The notes beneath the pieces are model-generated. The model was not told where the DNA came from, did no database searches, and saw only the letters and a program-made list of their open reading frames with translations. A stretch of 64,000 nt of DNA from Siphonodentalium dalli (taxonomy: Eukaryota; Mollusca; Scaphopoda; Gadilida; Siphonodentaliidae), in contig CP136062.1 of NCBI GenBank assembly GCA_032622095.1, forward strand, positions 6,882,001 through 6,946,000, written 5' to 3'. This document shows positions 1-12,700 of the stretch, piece after piece (the stretch's first letter is position 1; the number at the start of each line of letters is the position of its first letter). The translations under genes and the position numbers were made by a program.

Positions 1-163
1 TAAAACATGACTGCAGTTATAAAGTGAACAGGGCATCATTTATATTAATTATATATCACCATAACACAACATGACATGCAACACTGGACCAATCGCGACC
101 TGATTTCCAGGTTGTCATAAGTGCACTTTTTATGTTTTTGAGATAATCGATTTTTAAAGTTTG

Positions 164-914
164 AATCTCCGATGCGGGTCAACTATTAACACAAATGAAA
201 CTTCAAAATTCTCCCCCTTGTTCTTGTTATACAACCGCGACGGCGTCTTCCCAATAGATAATCTCCTACAAACCAGGCGTAAATACGCTGGGGAAGAATA
301 CCATGAGCTTTGCAACAACAACATAAATCGTTTATGATGGTACACAAACACGTGAAACAGGCGAAACGCCAACAAGCAGCGAGATTTGACAAAAAGGCCG
401 CAGACACCATATTCGAGATTGGGGAGGCCGTGTATGTTAAGAATCACTTGCGGAAAAGTAAATGGAAACTCTACTTCCGCATAACTAAACAGATTGCCCG
501 TTACTTTCGAGTTAAGAAATCAATTAACAGGGAAAGTCACACAATCCCATGCAGAACATATGCGCAAGGCCAACCTTGAATGGGAAATCCCCAAAACTGA
601 CAATAATACGCGTGCTCAAACGTATGTTGTCCCCCCCTGAAGACGAAGATAGCGACGTTACTGCCCCTAACCATGTGGGTGGGTCTTCCGGTGATGAGAC
701 AGAACCATTTCCAAATGATGTAATCGCTCGAGTTCGGAGACAATGTTCAGACTCCGATGATGAAGATATCCCTTTAAGCGAGCTTAAATTGCGCTTACAG
801 CGTAGAAAAGCGCGACTCGCACGATCAGAGCCGTTACAAATCCCTGACTCGTCCACGGACGAGGGATCGAAGCCGAAAGACACAGTATTGTCCTCGATAG
901 TAGCAGTAATGTAA
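164..914 (+). pseudogene. Ty3/gypsy-type pol fragment: integrase C-terminus and acidic tail, frameshifted
   Basis: This is a remnant of the 3' end of a Ty3/gypsy-class pol gene. The intact enzyme would insert retroelement cDNA into the genome. The first frame (about 170-309) carries a phrase of the type FLLYNRDGVFPIDNLL followed by RRKY, which is typical just past the integrase core. A second frame (310 to about 497) carries ARFDKKA, a VYVKNHLRKSKW stretch and an SH3-like C-terminal segment. The first frame then resumes through HAEHMRKANLEWEIP to a stop at 638-640. After a seven-C run at 631-637 the third frame gives an acidic tail with PEDEDSD and SDSDDEDIPL, ending at TAA 912-914. At least three frameshifts (near 310, near 497 and at the C run) mean it cannot encode a working protein. 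The core catalytic domain, reverse transcriptase and flanking LTRs are not visible. The family is recognised from motif memory, not from a search. Confidence 0.75.
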
Positions 915-1944
915 ATAATAAGAAAGCACCCGAACTATTGACCTGGAATTCATTACATAATGAATGAGACCACGCGTTTAACTGTCTTATTGATGAGTCT
1001 AACCTGGCTTCATAAATGTTGAAAATAGTTAGCCCAATGCCCCAGACAGAATCCCGAATAGATAGTCATGTCCGGAACGATTATAGATCGCACGTCCCCA
1101 GGGAACCCGGCACTTGCGCGTATCAATCTAATAAATAAACCTTTAAACTTTACAATTGCGCGCCGATAGATAACGAGCACCGCGCCAACGTGCATATCGC
1201 CACCATTAGGGTTACTACATTTAAGCGCATCCCGCACAAATCAAATGCGATCGAAAATATTCACACGACTGACTGAGTGAACGAAAAAGTATTACCCCGA
1301 TGAATGGTAGAGATGGCCATGGTGGTATTTTGCCATAGTAACAACTACAATAGTAATTTTCATTATCTTGACCCACCGATTTTGGTGGAAAATTGGTTAA
1401 ACGACATTTACAAAGGTTAGCCATTATGCATAATAAGCATTTAGACCAGCGACCTGAGGATATCCCGAATGCCGTGTTCAAATGACCCATCGACGAAGCA
1501 GTGGAAACGGATGGACCAAAGTTGTCTGCGCCATTGCCGGACAACACTCAGGAACGCCTATATCCATTGGATTAGTATTAATTATGTATCATATATTAAT
1601 GTATCCCGCATCTCCCTCGTATTGATGGTTGCACTGCTATTAGAATCATTTGCTTGTGTATAGACGTTTATGCATTTCAACTCCTAATTGTTGCATAGCG
1701 ATGATGTCCATTGTATTATAGTTATATAGTTATCATAATTATTATAGCAAGCGTTGAATAGGGATTCGTAATCCTGACATGCAGTCATACGTTTTGATGA
1801 TGGAAGTCAGTCACCCCGATTTATCTTGTGTTTAACTGTTCGTCAACCAATCTATCTGTATAATTACGCTGTAAATTAAATTTTCGCATCCGGCCGATCT
1901 GACGGCCCTCAAGCGATACTGATAAAATTGGAAAAGTAACCATT
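915..1944. other. No intact gene; possible decayed coding strip at 1438-1575
   Basis: I see no gene in this stretch. From about 1438 to 1575 on the plus strand one frame reads with few stops (RPEDIPNAVFK, a TGA, then PIDEAVETDGPKLSAPL). It could be another decayed part of the retroelement on either side. No LTR, polypurine tract or primer site could be defined with confidence. Confidence 0.3.
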
Positions 1945-2511
1945 GTGTATACTGACTGTGTCATGTATTCTCAAACCTCACACAAATATCCGTTTGAGTA
2001 TTACAGGCTGACCATGGCGGTGGAACAAGGGTCGACCAGTTGTCAGAACCTACCCCCATACTCGGACAGTGAGGACGAAAATACCTCGACATCCGGTGAT
2101 GACAATATGACATCCAATTCAGATGCACGACCATCCACCAGCAGGCGGCCGCATGAAAGCTACCCCGAAATTATGCCGCGCATGCAGTCACCCACATCCT
2201 ACAACCAGCCATGGATATAGCCTTACAACGAGCATAGACCATATCACACAATGCAGTCACCTCCCCCGCCTTGCAGCCCGCCCAGAGATACTGAAGATGC
2301 ACTCATCAACATCGACCCCGATTTGTACTACTACCCGGACGAACAGCGAACCTACGCTAGAGTACGACAGCAGCCGTACCAACGACACCAACGGACATAC
2401 GGACAAGGGCGACCTCTCATTCATCGATGCCGCTGTTCCGAACAAATTCGGAAAATCATCGACATGCTACGCAGCGACGGACTGGACTTGCGATTTCAAG
2501 AACAACTTTAA
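1945..2511 (+). pseudogene. Acidic/proline-rich open frame broken by one TAG, probably retroelement-derived
   Basis: Two open stretches, 1945-2220 and 2221-2511, share one reading frame and are separated only by a TAG at 2218-2220, so they form one frame of about 188 codons with a single nonsense codon. A sensible methionine is the ATG at 2014 inside an ACCATGG context, giving about 165 residues. The N-terminal half is rich in Ser, Asp, Glu and Thr (YSDSEDENTSTSGDDN). The middle is rich in Pro and Tyr (QSPPPPCSPPRDTE). The end is amphipathic and charged (EQIRKIIDMLRSDGLDL). I do not recognise the family. Its position 1.1 kb after a gypsy-type pol tail and its similar acidic composition suggest a Gag-like or accessory frame of a retroelement. 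A single stop could be simple decay or a read-through site; the sequence does not decide. Confidence 0.4.
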
Positions 2512-3310
2512 ATCGGAAAAGTGAAGGATTAATGTACCAAGACAACAACAGGGACATCACTTTCAACCCAAGAAAGCAGACAAGCTTTAGTTCATAGGGG
2601 CCACTCGATTCACCATATATATCGGCGCGCCCCTGTTAACTATACGAAGGCACGATGTTCGACACGCAAACAACAGTTTGGACCACCTGAATTAGAAAGC
2701 TAATGCAGCATGAAGATTCAGAAGTACACAGCACAATTTGCGGATGAGCTATCCTAGGTTTATCCAGAAGAAGACTATTGGAACCCAATGCAGCGCGATG
2801 GACGAAAGGAGCAGTCTATAAAGGACGCATAGGAAAATGACGATCGCCCGATTACCCTATATATATGCACGCTGCCAGGCAGACCAGATCTTCGATGTTA
2901 CCAGTAAACACATCGAGTAGATACCATGTTGTGAAAATGTGAACAATGTCGCACAAAAGTTCGAAAGTTCTATTTGAGCACAGGAAGAAATGTCATTATT
3001 TCCCTTTATCATTGTCACAGAAATTTTGTCGACTAATTTCGATACCGGTATAATTCAAAACAGGTAATTATTATAAATGTATTTTGGATTGCAAACTGCC
3101 AGATTTAATTTACGTGGGCTTTATTACGTTTACGTATGGTCACATTATACATGTAGTACAGTTTTGACACATGACATGAATTAATTTAAATATAGCCTTT
3201 GTGCGACAGCAAAGTCACGTTACTTTATACGTCAACATTTGTCATTGTCACTCGACAATCTTATTTCAGTCTATCGGTGTCAACCCCCTATTTCCCCATA
3301 TAGCCCGACT
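2512..3310. other. No gene seen; AT-rich spacer with TATA-like stretches
   Basis: No supported reading frame. TATATATA-like strings occur near 2615 and 2858, the second followed by a GC-richer stretch, which could be the remains of an LTR promoter. I could not find matching termini, so no LTR is called. The end of the stretch leads into the poly-C tract that begins the 794-bp duplication. Confidence 0.3.
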
Positions 3311-4104
3311 CCCAATACCCCCCCCCCCCACAATTTATTTTTTCATCGGTGTAGTCTCATTAGCCATTATATACATATTTTATATTTTATCATGTGATAC
3401 TAATTTGTATGGTATATTACTATATACTTGCATCATTTGCTGCTATTCCTTACTATAATATTATGGCACCATCTAGAGAAATAGAGATAATTCAACCCCC
3501 CTCCCCCCCCCCGGCAATTTCAACATCGAATCGAATCTCGAATAGAATCATGAAAATGATTCGAAATCGATTCAAATCTTTTTCAAACACTATAATAGAT
3601 TGGCGGCACCGATCAGTGGAAAAGCATAACAGGCACGCGTGATATCAAAATGGCGCACCGTGACTTGGGAATGGTCCATATATAACATAATTACAGGAAC
3701 AATGGTATCCCAATTTGGGCTTGATCAATTGAGTTGTCATGAAAGCTGAATGGTCAACAATATTACATTTCCCGGATAACATAAGCTTTTGAGAATATGT
3801 TGATCGCATTTAGAAACGACATGTCGGAGCCAAAAATGTTTATTTAATATATTTATATCCTTTCAAATTTTAAGTTAAGGTTGGGCGGTATTGACGTTTT
3901 TTAAAAACCACGATTTTTCCAAAATAACACCTCGATATACGGTTTTATTGAATATTATTTTGCTATTGAAAAATACCACATAAAATCAAATTTTAAACGA
4001 GAGATATAAGACTCCGGGTTTTCGTTATAAGGGATGTAAAATTGTACAGACTATCGCCAGGCAGTAAATGATAAACTTTTCTCAGAATGACATGTGCCAT
4101 GTCC
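3311..4104. repeat. 794-bp tandem duplication, copy 1 (uninterrupted)
   Basis: The unit starts with CCCAATAC and a poly-C run and ends with a TCTCAGAATGACATGTGCC string. The next copy starts immediately at 4105 with the same CCCAATAC and poly-C. The two copies are nearly identical, apart from a missing 91-bp segment here (between 3624 and 3625; present at 4413-4503 in copy 2) and small differences in C-run length. Copy 1 runs straight through the point where copy 2 is split, so it serves as an empty-site reference. Short open frames in it are not conserved and are treated as noise. Confidence 0.85.
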
Positions 4105-4817
4105 CAATACCCCCCCCCCCCCACAATTGATTTTTTCATCGGTGTTGTCTCATTAGCCATTATATGCATATTTTATATTTTATCATGTGATACTAATTTG
4201 TATGGTATATTACTATATACTTGCATCATTTGCTGCTATTCCTTACTATAATATTATGGCAACATCTATAGAAATAGAGATAATTCAACCCCCCCCCCCC
4301 GGCAATTTCAACATCGAATCGAATCTCGAATAGAATCATGAAAATGATTCGAAATCGATTCAAATCTTTTTCAAACACTATAATAGATTGGCGGCACCGA
4401 TCAGTGGAAAAGTAAGGAGTTTGGAACTTTGGTGTCAATGTAGTCTGATTCGAGTCATTGCAAACGAAAACTCTTCTGCGCATGTACGCTTCACCCTGTC
4501 GCGCATAACAGGCACGCGTGATATCAAAATGGCGCACCATGACTTCGGAATGGTCCATATATAACATAATTACCGGAACAATGGTATCCCAATTTGGGCT
4601 TGATCAATTGAGTTGTCATGAAAGCTGAATGGTCAACAATATTACATTTCCCGGATAACATAAGCTTTTGAGAAGATGTTGATCGGATTTAGAAACGACA
4701 TGTTGGAGCCAAAAATGTTTATTTAATATATTTATATCCTTTCAAATTTTAAGTTAGGGTTGGGCGGTATTGACGTTTTTTTAAAACCACGATGTTTCCA
4801 AAATAACACCTCGATAT
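4105..4817. repeat. 794-bp duplication, copy 2, left part
   Basis: This matches copy 1 from its first base to the phrase CACCTCGATAT, where the match stops at about 4817. The missing remainder of the copy (ACGGTTTTATTGAATATT onward) is found at 22729-22890. It carries 91 bp at 4413-4503 that copy 1 lacks, so either copy 1 lost it or copy 2 gained it. Confidence 0.85.
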
Positions 4818-4823
4818 TATAAG

Positions 4824-4959
4824 TTACACGGCTTGTTGATGGGGGATACGGTGTGGTATGCCCCGGTAGATGCTCGTATCCCCCGAGGCGATAGCCGAGG
4901 GGGATACGAGAGTCGACCGGGGCATACCACACCGTATCCCCCATCAACAAGCCGTGTAA
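4824..4959. repeat. 136-bp cruciform-type inverted repeat at left end of the insertion
   Basis: Arms 4824-4866 and 4917-4959 are perfect 43-bp reverse complements. Inside them lies a second perfect 12-bp stem (CTCGTATCCCCC with GGGGGATACGAG) separated by short unpaired shoulders (TAGATG and AGTCGA) and a 14-nt loop. Read as single-stranded DNA or RNA it would fold into one long hairpin with one internal loop. The arms start 6 bp after the junction with the duplicated host copy, which supports a role as an element end. Confidence 0.9.
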
Positions 4960-5285
4960 TGTATTTATCCCCGGTCAAAATTAACAAGATATTCCCACAG
5001 ACATAAAGCGCGGAAACGAGCAACGAACAGTAACTCTATTTGATTAGACTGCTCATACGATGAATATATTTATATAGCTGTTTCCACAATTTGTCCATAA
5101 ATACTTGCTGGCCTCGCTTACTTTTGGAATCTATATGTTAGAAGATATAAAAGAGAGCAATACACTTCAAAAATAGTAATGGTAAATGAGTCAGACAACG
5201 TAAATAAATGAAGCAAGAGTAGCAAGATAACATCACACCAGGAATCAACGTGGCTTTGAAAGATGTACATTAGACCTTCAAACTT
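4960..5285. other. Unique spacer between foldback head and satellite array
   Basis: About 330 bp with no gene and no internal repeat. It has no clear counterpart in the right tail. Its last ~25 bp already resemble a degenerate satellite unit. Confidence 0.5.
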
Positions 5286-5478
5286 TTGCCAGGTCATAAA
5301 AATTCTACTAGGGGCATACGAGATTGTTATGACCTTGTAAAATCTGTCTTCTCTATATAGCGACGACAGTTTTTGCCGGGCAATATCAGTTTTACACGGG
5401 TCATACGAGATTGTTATGTCCTTGTAAAATATGTCTTCTCTATATAGCGACGACAATTTTTGAGGGGTAATATAAGTT

Positions 5479-6715
5479 TTACACAGGGCATACGAGATTG
5501 TTATGACCCGTGTAAAATCTGTCTTCTCTATATAGCGACGACAATTTTTGCGGGGTAATATCACTTTTACACGGGGCATACGAGATTGTTATGACCCGTG
5601 TAAAATCTGTCTTCTCTATATAGCGACGACAATTTTTGAGGGGTAATATAAGTTTTACACAGGGCATACGAGATTGTTATGACCCGTGTAAAATCTGTCT
5701 TATCTATATAGCGACGACAATTTTTGCGGGGTAATATCACTTTTACACGGGGCATACGAGATTGTTATGACCCGTGTAAAATCGGTCTTTTCTATATAGC
5801 GACGACAATTTTTGCGGGGTAATATCAGTTTTACACGGGGCATACGAGATTGTTATGACCCGTGTAAAATCTGTCTTCTCTATATAGCGACGACAATTTT
5901 TGCGGGGTAATATAAGTTTTACACGGGGCATACGAGATTGTTATGACCCGTGTAAAATCTGTCTTCTCTATATAGCGACGACAATTTTTGCGGGGTAATA
6001 TCAGTTTTACACGGGGCATACGAGATTGTTATGACCCGTTTAAAAATCTGTCTTCTCTATATAGCGACGACAATTTTTGCGGGGTAATATCAGTTTTACA
6101 CGGGGCATACGAGATTGTTATGACCTTGTAAAATCTGTCTTCTCTATATAGCGACGACAATTTTTGAGGGGTAATATAAGTTTTACACAGGGCATACGAG
6201 ATTGTTATGACCCGTGTAAAATCTGTCTTCTCTATATAGCGACGACAATTTTTGAGGGGTAATATAAGTTTTACACAGGGCATACGAGATTGTTATGACC
6301 CGTGTAAAATCTGTCTTATCTATATAGCGACGACAATTTTTGCGGGGTAATATCACTTTTACACGGGGCATACGAGATTGTTATGACCCGTGTAAAATCG
6401 GTCTTTTCTATATAGCGACGACAATTTTTGCGGGGTAATATCAGTTTTACACGGGGCATACGAGATTGTTATGACCCGTGTAAAATCTGTCTTCTCTATA
6501 TAGCGACGACAATTTTTGCGGGGTAATATAAGTTTTACACGGGGCATACGAGATTGTTATGACCCGTGTAAAATCTGTCTTCTCTATATAGCGACGACAA
6601 TTTTTGCGGGGGTAATATCAGTTTTACACGGGGCATACGAGATTGTTATGACCCGTTTAAAAATCTGTCTTCTCTATATAGCGACGACAATTTTTGCGGG
6701 GTAATATCAGTTTTA
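5479..6715. repeat. Satellite sub-block: ~616-bp (7-unit) duplication
   Basis: The order of variant units around 5567 and 5743 recurs at 6183 and 6359, an offset of 616 bp or seven units. It is the shortest higher-order period seen in the array. Confidence 0.65.
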
Positions 6716-9107
6716 CACGGGGCATACGAGATTGTTATGACCTTGTAAAATCTGTCTTCTCTATATAGCGACGACAATTTTTGAGGGGTAATATAAGTTT
6801 TACACAGGGCATACGAGATTGTTATGACCCGTGTAAAATCTGTCTTCTCTATATAGCGACGACAATTTTTGCGGGATAATATCACTTTTACACGGGGCAT
6901 ACGAGATTGTTATGACCCGTGTAAAATCGGTCTTTTCTATATAGCGACGACAATGTTTGCGGGGTAATATCAGTTTTACACGGGGCATACGAGATTGTTA
7001 TGACCCGTTTAAAATCTGTCTTCTCTATATAGCGACGATAATTTTTGCGGGGTAATATCAGTTTTACAGGGGCATACGAGATTGTTATGACCCGTGTAAA
7101 ATCTGTCTTCTCTATATAGCGACGACAATTTTTGCGGGGTAATATAAGTTTTACACGGGGCATACGAGATTGTTATGACCCGTGTAAAATATGTCTTCTC
7201 TATATAGCGACGACAATTTTTGCGGGGTAATATCAGTTTTACACGGGGCATACGAGATTGTTATGACCCGTTTAAAAATCTGTCTTCTCTATATAGCGAC
7301 GACAATTTTTGCGGGGTAATATCAGTTTTACACGGGGCATACGAGATTGTTATGACCCGTGTAAAATCTGTCTTCTCTATATAGCGACGACAATTTTTGC
7401 GGGGTAATATCAGTTTTACACGGGGCATACGAGATTGTTATGACCTGTGTAAAATCTGTCTTCTCTATGTAGCGACGACAATTTTTGCGGGGTAATATCA
7501 GTTTTACACGGGGCATAAGAGATTGTTATGACCCGTGTAAAATCGGTCTTTTCTATATAGCGACGACAATTTTTGCGGGGTAATATCAGTTTTACACGGG
7601 GCATACGAGATTGTTATGACCCGTTTAAAATCTGTCTTCTCTATATAGCGACGACAATTTTTGCGGGGTAATATCAGTTTTACAGGGGCATACGAGATTG
7701 TTATGACCCGTGTAAAATCTGTCTTCTCTATATAGCGACGACAATTTTTGCGGGGTAATATAAGTTTTACACGGGGCATACGAGATTGTTATGACCCGTG
7801 TAAAATCTGTCTTCTCTATATAGCGACGACAATTTTTGCGGGGTAATATCAGTTTTACACGGGGCATACGAGATTGTTATGACCCGTTTAAAAATCTGTC
7901 TTCTCTATATAGCGACGACAATTTTTGCGGGGTAATATCAGTTTTACACGGGGCATACGAGATTGTTATGACCTTGTAAAATCTGTCTTCTCTATATAGC
8001 GACGACAATTTTTGAGGGGTAATATAAGTTTTACACAGGGCATACGAGATTGTTATGACCCGTGTAAAATCTGTCTTCTCTATATAGCGACGACAATTTT
8101 TGCGGGATAATATCACTTTTACACGGGGCATACGAGATTGTTATGACCCGTGTAAAATCGGTCTTTTCTATATAGCGACGACAATGTTTGCGGGGTAATA
8201 TCATTTTTACACGGGGCATACGAGATTGTTATGACCCGTTTAAAATCTGTCTTCTCTATATAGCGACGATAATTTTTGCGGGGTAATATCAGTTTTACAG
8301 GGGCATACGAGATTGTTATGACCCGTGTAAAATCTGTCTTCTCTATATAGCGACGACAATTTTTGCGGGGTAATATAAGTTTTACACGGGGCATACGAGA
8401 TTGTTATGACCCGTGTAAAATATGTCTTCTCTATATAGCGACGACAATTTTTGCGGGGTAATATCAGTTTTACACGGGGCATACGAGATTGTTATGACCC
8501 GTTTAAAAATCTGTCTTCTCTATATAGCGACGACAATTTTTGCGGGGTAATATCAGTTTTACACGGGGCATACGAGATTGTTATGACCCGTGTAAAATCT
8601 GTCTTCTCTATATAGCGACGACAATTTTTGCGGGGTAATATCAGTTTTACACGGGGCATACGAGATTGTTATGACCTGTGTAAAATCTGTCTTCTCTATG
8701 TAGCGACGACAATTTTTGCGGGGTAATATCAGTTTTACACGGGGCATAAGAGATTGTTATGACCCGTGTAAAATCGGTCTTTTCTATATAGCGACGACAA
8801 TTTTTGCGGGGTAATATCAGTTTTACACGGGGCATACGAGATTGTTATGACCCGTTTAAAATCTGTCTTCTCTATATAGCGACGACAATTTTTGCGGGGT
8901 AATATCAGTTTTACAGGGGCATACGAGATTGTTATGACCCGTGTAAAATCTGTCTTCTCTATATAGCGACGACAATTTTTGCGGGGTAATATAAGTTTTA
9001 CACGGGGCATACGAGATTGTTATGACCCGTGTAAAATCTGTCTTCTCTATATAGCGACGACAATTTTTGCGGGGTAATATCAGTTTTACACGGGGCATAC
9101 GAGATTG
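6646..9107. repeat. Satellite sub-block: two copies of a 1231-bp (14-unit) duplication
   Basis: Variant landmarks at 6646, 6800, 6888, 7009, 7328, 7416, 7504 and 7625 recur at 7877, 8031, 8119, 8240, 8559, 8647, 8735 and 8856, a constant offset of 1231 bp. A related unit order starts again at 9108, so a third, diverged copy may follow. Confidence 0.8.
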
Positions 9108-9722
9108 TTATGACCCGTTTAAAAATCTGTCTTCTCTATATAGCGACGACAATGTTTGCGGGGTAATATCAGTTTTACACGGGGCATACGAGATTGTTAT
9201 GACCTTGTAAATTCTGTCTTCTCTATATAGCGACGACAATTTTTGAGGGGTAATATAAGTTTTACACAGGGCATACGAGATTGTTATGACCCGTGTAAAA
9301 TCTGTCTTCTCTATATAGCGACGACAATTTTTGCGGGGTAATATCACTTTTACACGGGGCATACGAGATTGTTATGACCCGTGTAAAATCGGTCTTTTCT
9401 ATATAGCGGCGACAATTTTTGCGGGGTAATATCAGTTTTACACGGGGCATACGAGATTGTTATGACCCGTGTAAAATCTGTCTTCTCTATATAGCGACGA
9501 CAATTTTTGCGGGGTAATATCAGTTTTACAGGTGCATACGAGATTGTTATGACCCGTGTAAAATCTGTCTTCTCTATATAGCGACGACAATTTGTGCGGG
9601 GTAATATAAGTTTTACACGGGGCATACGAGATTGTTATGACCCGTGTAAAATCTGTCTTCTCTATATAGCGACGACAATTTTTGCGGGGTAATATCAGTT
9701 TTACACGGGGCATACGAGATTG

Positions 9723-12700
9723 TTATGACCCGTTTAAAAATCTGTCTTCTCTATATAGCGACGACAATTTTTGCGGGGTAATATCAGTTTTACACGGGGC
9801 ATACGAGATTGTTATGACCTTGTAAAATCTGTCTTCTCTATATAGCGACGACAATTTTTGAGGCGTAATATAAGTTTTACACAGGGCATACGAGATTGTT
9901 ATGACCCGTGTAAAATCTGTCTTCTCTATATAGCGACGACAATTTTTGCGGGATAATATCACTTTTACACGGGGCATACGAGATTGTTATGACCCGTGTA
10001 AAATCGGTCTTTTCTATATAGCGACGACAATTTTTGCGGGGTAATATCAGTTTTACACGGGGCATACGAGATTGTTATGACCCGTTTAAAATCTGTCTTC
10101 TCTATATAGCGACGATAATTTTTGCGGGGTAATATCAGTTTTACAGGGGCATACGAGATTGTTATGACCCGTGTAAAATCTGTCTTATCTATATAGCGAC
10201 GACAATTTTTGCGGGGTAATATAAGTTTTACACGGGGCATACGAGATTGTTATGACCCGTGAAAAATCTGTCTTCTCTATATAGCGACGACAATTTTTGC
10301 GGGGTAATATCAGTTTTACACGGGGCATACGAGATTGTTATGACCCGTTTAAAAATCTGTCTTCTCTATATAGCGACGACAATTTTTGCGGGGTAATATC
10401 AGTTTTACACGGGGCATACGAGATTGTTATGACCCGTGTAAAATCTGTCTTCTCTATATAGCGACGACAATTTTTGCGGGGTAATATCAGTTTTACACGG
10501 GGCATACGAGATTGTTATGACCTTGTAAAATCTGTCTTCTCTATATAGCGACGACAATTTTTGAGGGGTAATATAAGTTTTACACAGGGCATACGAGATT
10601 GTTATGACCCGTGTAAAATCTGTCTTCTCTATATAGCGACGACAATTTTTGCGGGATAATATCACTTTTACACGGGGCATACGAGATTGTTATGACCCGT
10701 GTAAAATCGGTCTTTTCTATATAGCGACGACAATGTTTGCGGGGTAATATCAGTTTTACACGGGGCATACGAGATTGTTATGACCCGTTTAAAATCTGTC
10801 TTCTCTATATAGCGACGACAATTTTTGCGGGGTAATATCAGTTTTACAGGGGCATACGAGATTGTTATGACCCGTGTAAAATCGGTCTTCTCTATATAGC
10901 GACGACAATTTTTGCGGGGTAATATAAGTTTTATACGGGGCATACGAGATTGTTATGACCCGCGTAAAATCAGTCTTCTCTATATAGCGACGACAATTTT
11001 TGCGGGGTAATATCAGTTTTACACGGGGCATACGAGATTGTTATGACCCGTTTAAAAATCTGTCTTCTCTATATAGCGACGACAATTTTTGCGGGGTAAT
11101 ATCAGTTTTACACGGGGCATACGAGATTGTTATGACCTTGTAAATTCTGTCTTCTCTATATAGCGACGACAATTTTTGAGGGGTAATATAAGTTTTACAC
11201 AGGGCATACGAGATTGTTATGACCCGTGTAAAATCTGTCTTCTCTATATAGCGACGACAATTTTTGCGGGGTAATATCACTTTTACACGGGGCATACGAG
11301 ATTGTTATGACCCGTGTAAAATCGGTCTTTTCTATATAGCGACGACAATTTTTGCGGGGTAATATCAGTTTTACACGGGGCATACGAGATTGTTATGACC
11401 CGCGTAAAATCAGTCTTCTCTATATAGCGACGACAATTTTTGCGGGGTAATATCAGTTTTACACGGGGCATACGAGATTGTTATGACCCGTTTAAAAATC
11501 TGTCTTCTCTATATAGCGACGACAATTTTTGCGGGGTAATATCAGTTTTACACGGGGCATACGAGATTGTTATAACCTTGTAAATTCTGTCTTCTCTATA
11601 TAGCTACGACAATTTTTGAGGGGTAATATAAGTTTTACACAGGGCATACGAGATTGTTATGACCCGTGTAAAATCTGTCTTCTCTATATAGCGACGACAA
11701 TTTTTGCGGGGTAATATCACTTTTACACGGGGCATACGAGATTGTTATGACCCGTGTAAAATCGGTCTTTTCTATATAGCGACGACAATTTTTGCGGGGT
11801 AATATCAGTTTTACACGGGGCATACGAGATTGTTATGACCAGTTTAAAATCTGTCTTCTCTATATAGCGACGACAATTTTTGCGGGGTAATATCAGTTTT
11901 ACAGGGGCATACGAGATTGTTATGACCCGTGTAAAATCTGTCTTCTCTATATAGCGACGACAATTTGTGCGGGGTAATATAAGTTTTACACGGGGCATAC
12001 GAGATTGTTATGACCCGTGTAAAATCTGTCTTCTCTATATAGCGACGACAATTTTTGCGGGGTAATATCAGTTTTACACGGGGCATACGAGATTGTTATG
12101 ACCCGTTTAAAAATCTGTCTTCTCTATATAGCGACGACAATTTTTGCGGGGTAATATCAGTTTTACACGGGGCATACGAGATTGTTATGACCTTGTAAAA
12201 TCTGTCTTCTCTATATAGCGACGACAATTTTTGAGGCGTAATATAAGTTTTACACAGGGCATACGAGATTGTTATGACCCGTGTAAAATCTGTCTTCTCT
12301 ATATAGCGACGACAATTTTTGCGGGATAATATCACTTTTACACGGGGCATACGAGATTGTTATGACCCGTGTAAAATCGGTCTTTTCTATATAGCGACGA
12401 CAATTTTTGCGGGGTAATATCAGTTTTACACGGGGCATACGAGATTGTTATGACCCGTTTAAAATCTGTCTTCTCTATATAGCGACGATAATTTTTGCGG
12501 GGTAATATCAGTTTTACAGGGGCATACGAGATTGTTATGACCCGTGTAAAATCTGTCTTATCTATATAGCGACGACAATTTTTGCGGGGTAATATAAGTT
12601 TTACACGGGGCATACGAGATTGTTATGACCCGTGAAAAATCTGTCTTCTCTATATAGCGACGACAATTTTTGCGGGGTAATATCAGTTTTACACGGGGCA

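Noticed and set aside
154-883. Minus-strand frames over the integrase remnant
   Set aside because: The plus strand carries recognisable integrase phrases; the minus-strand frames have no domain character.
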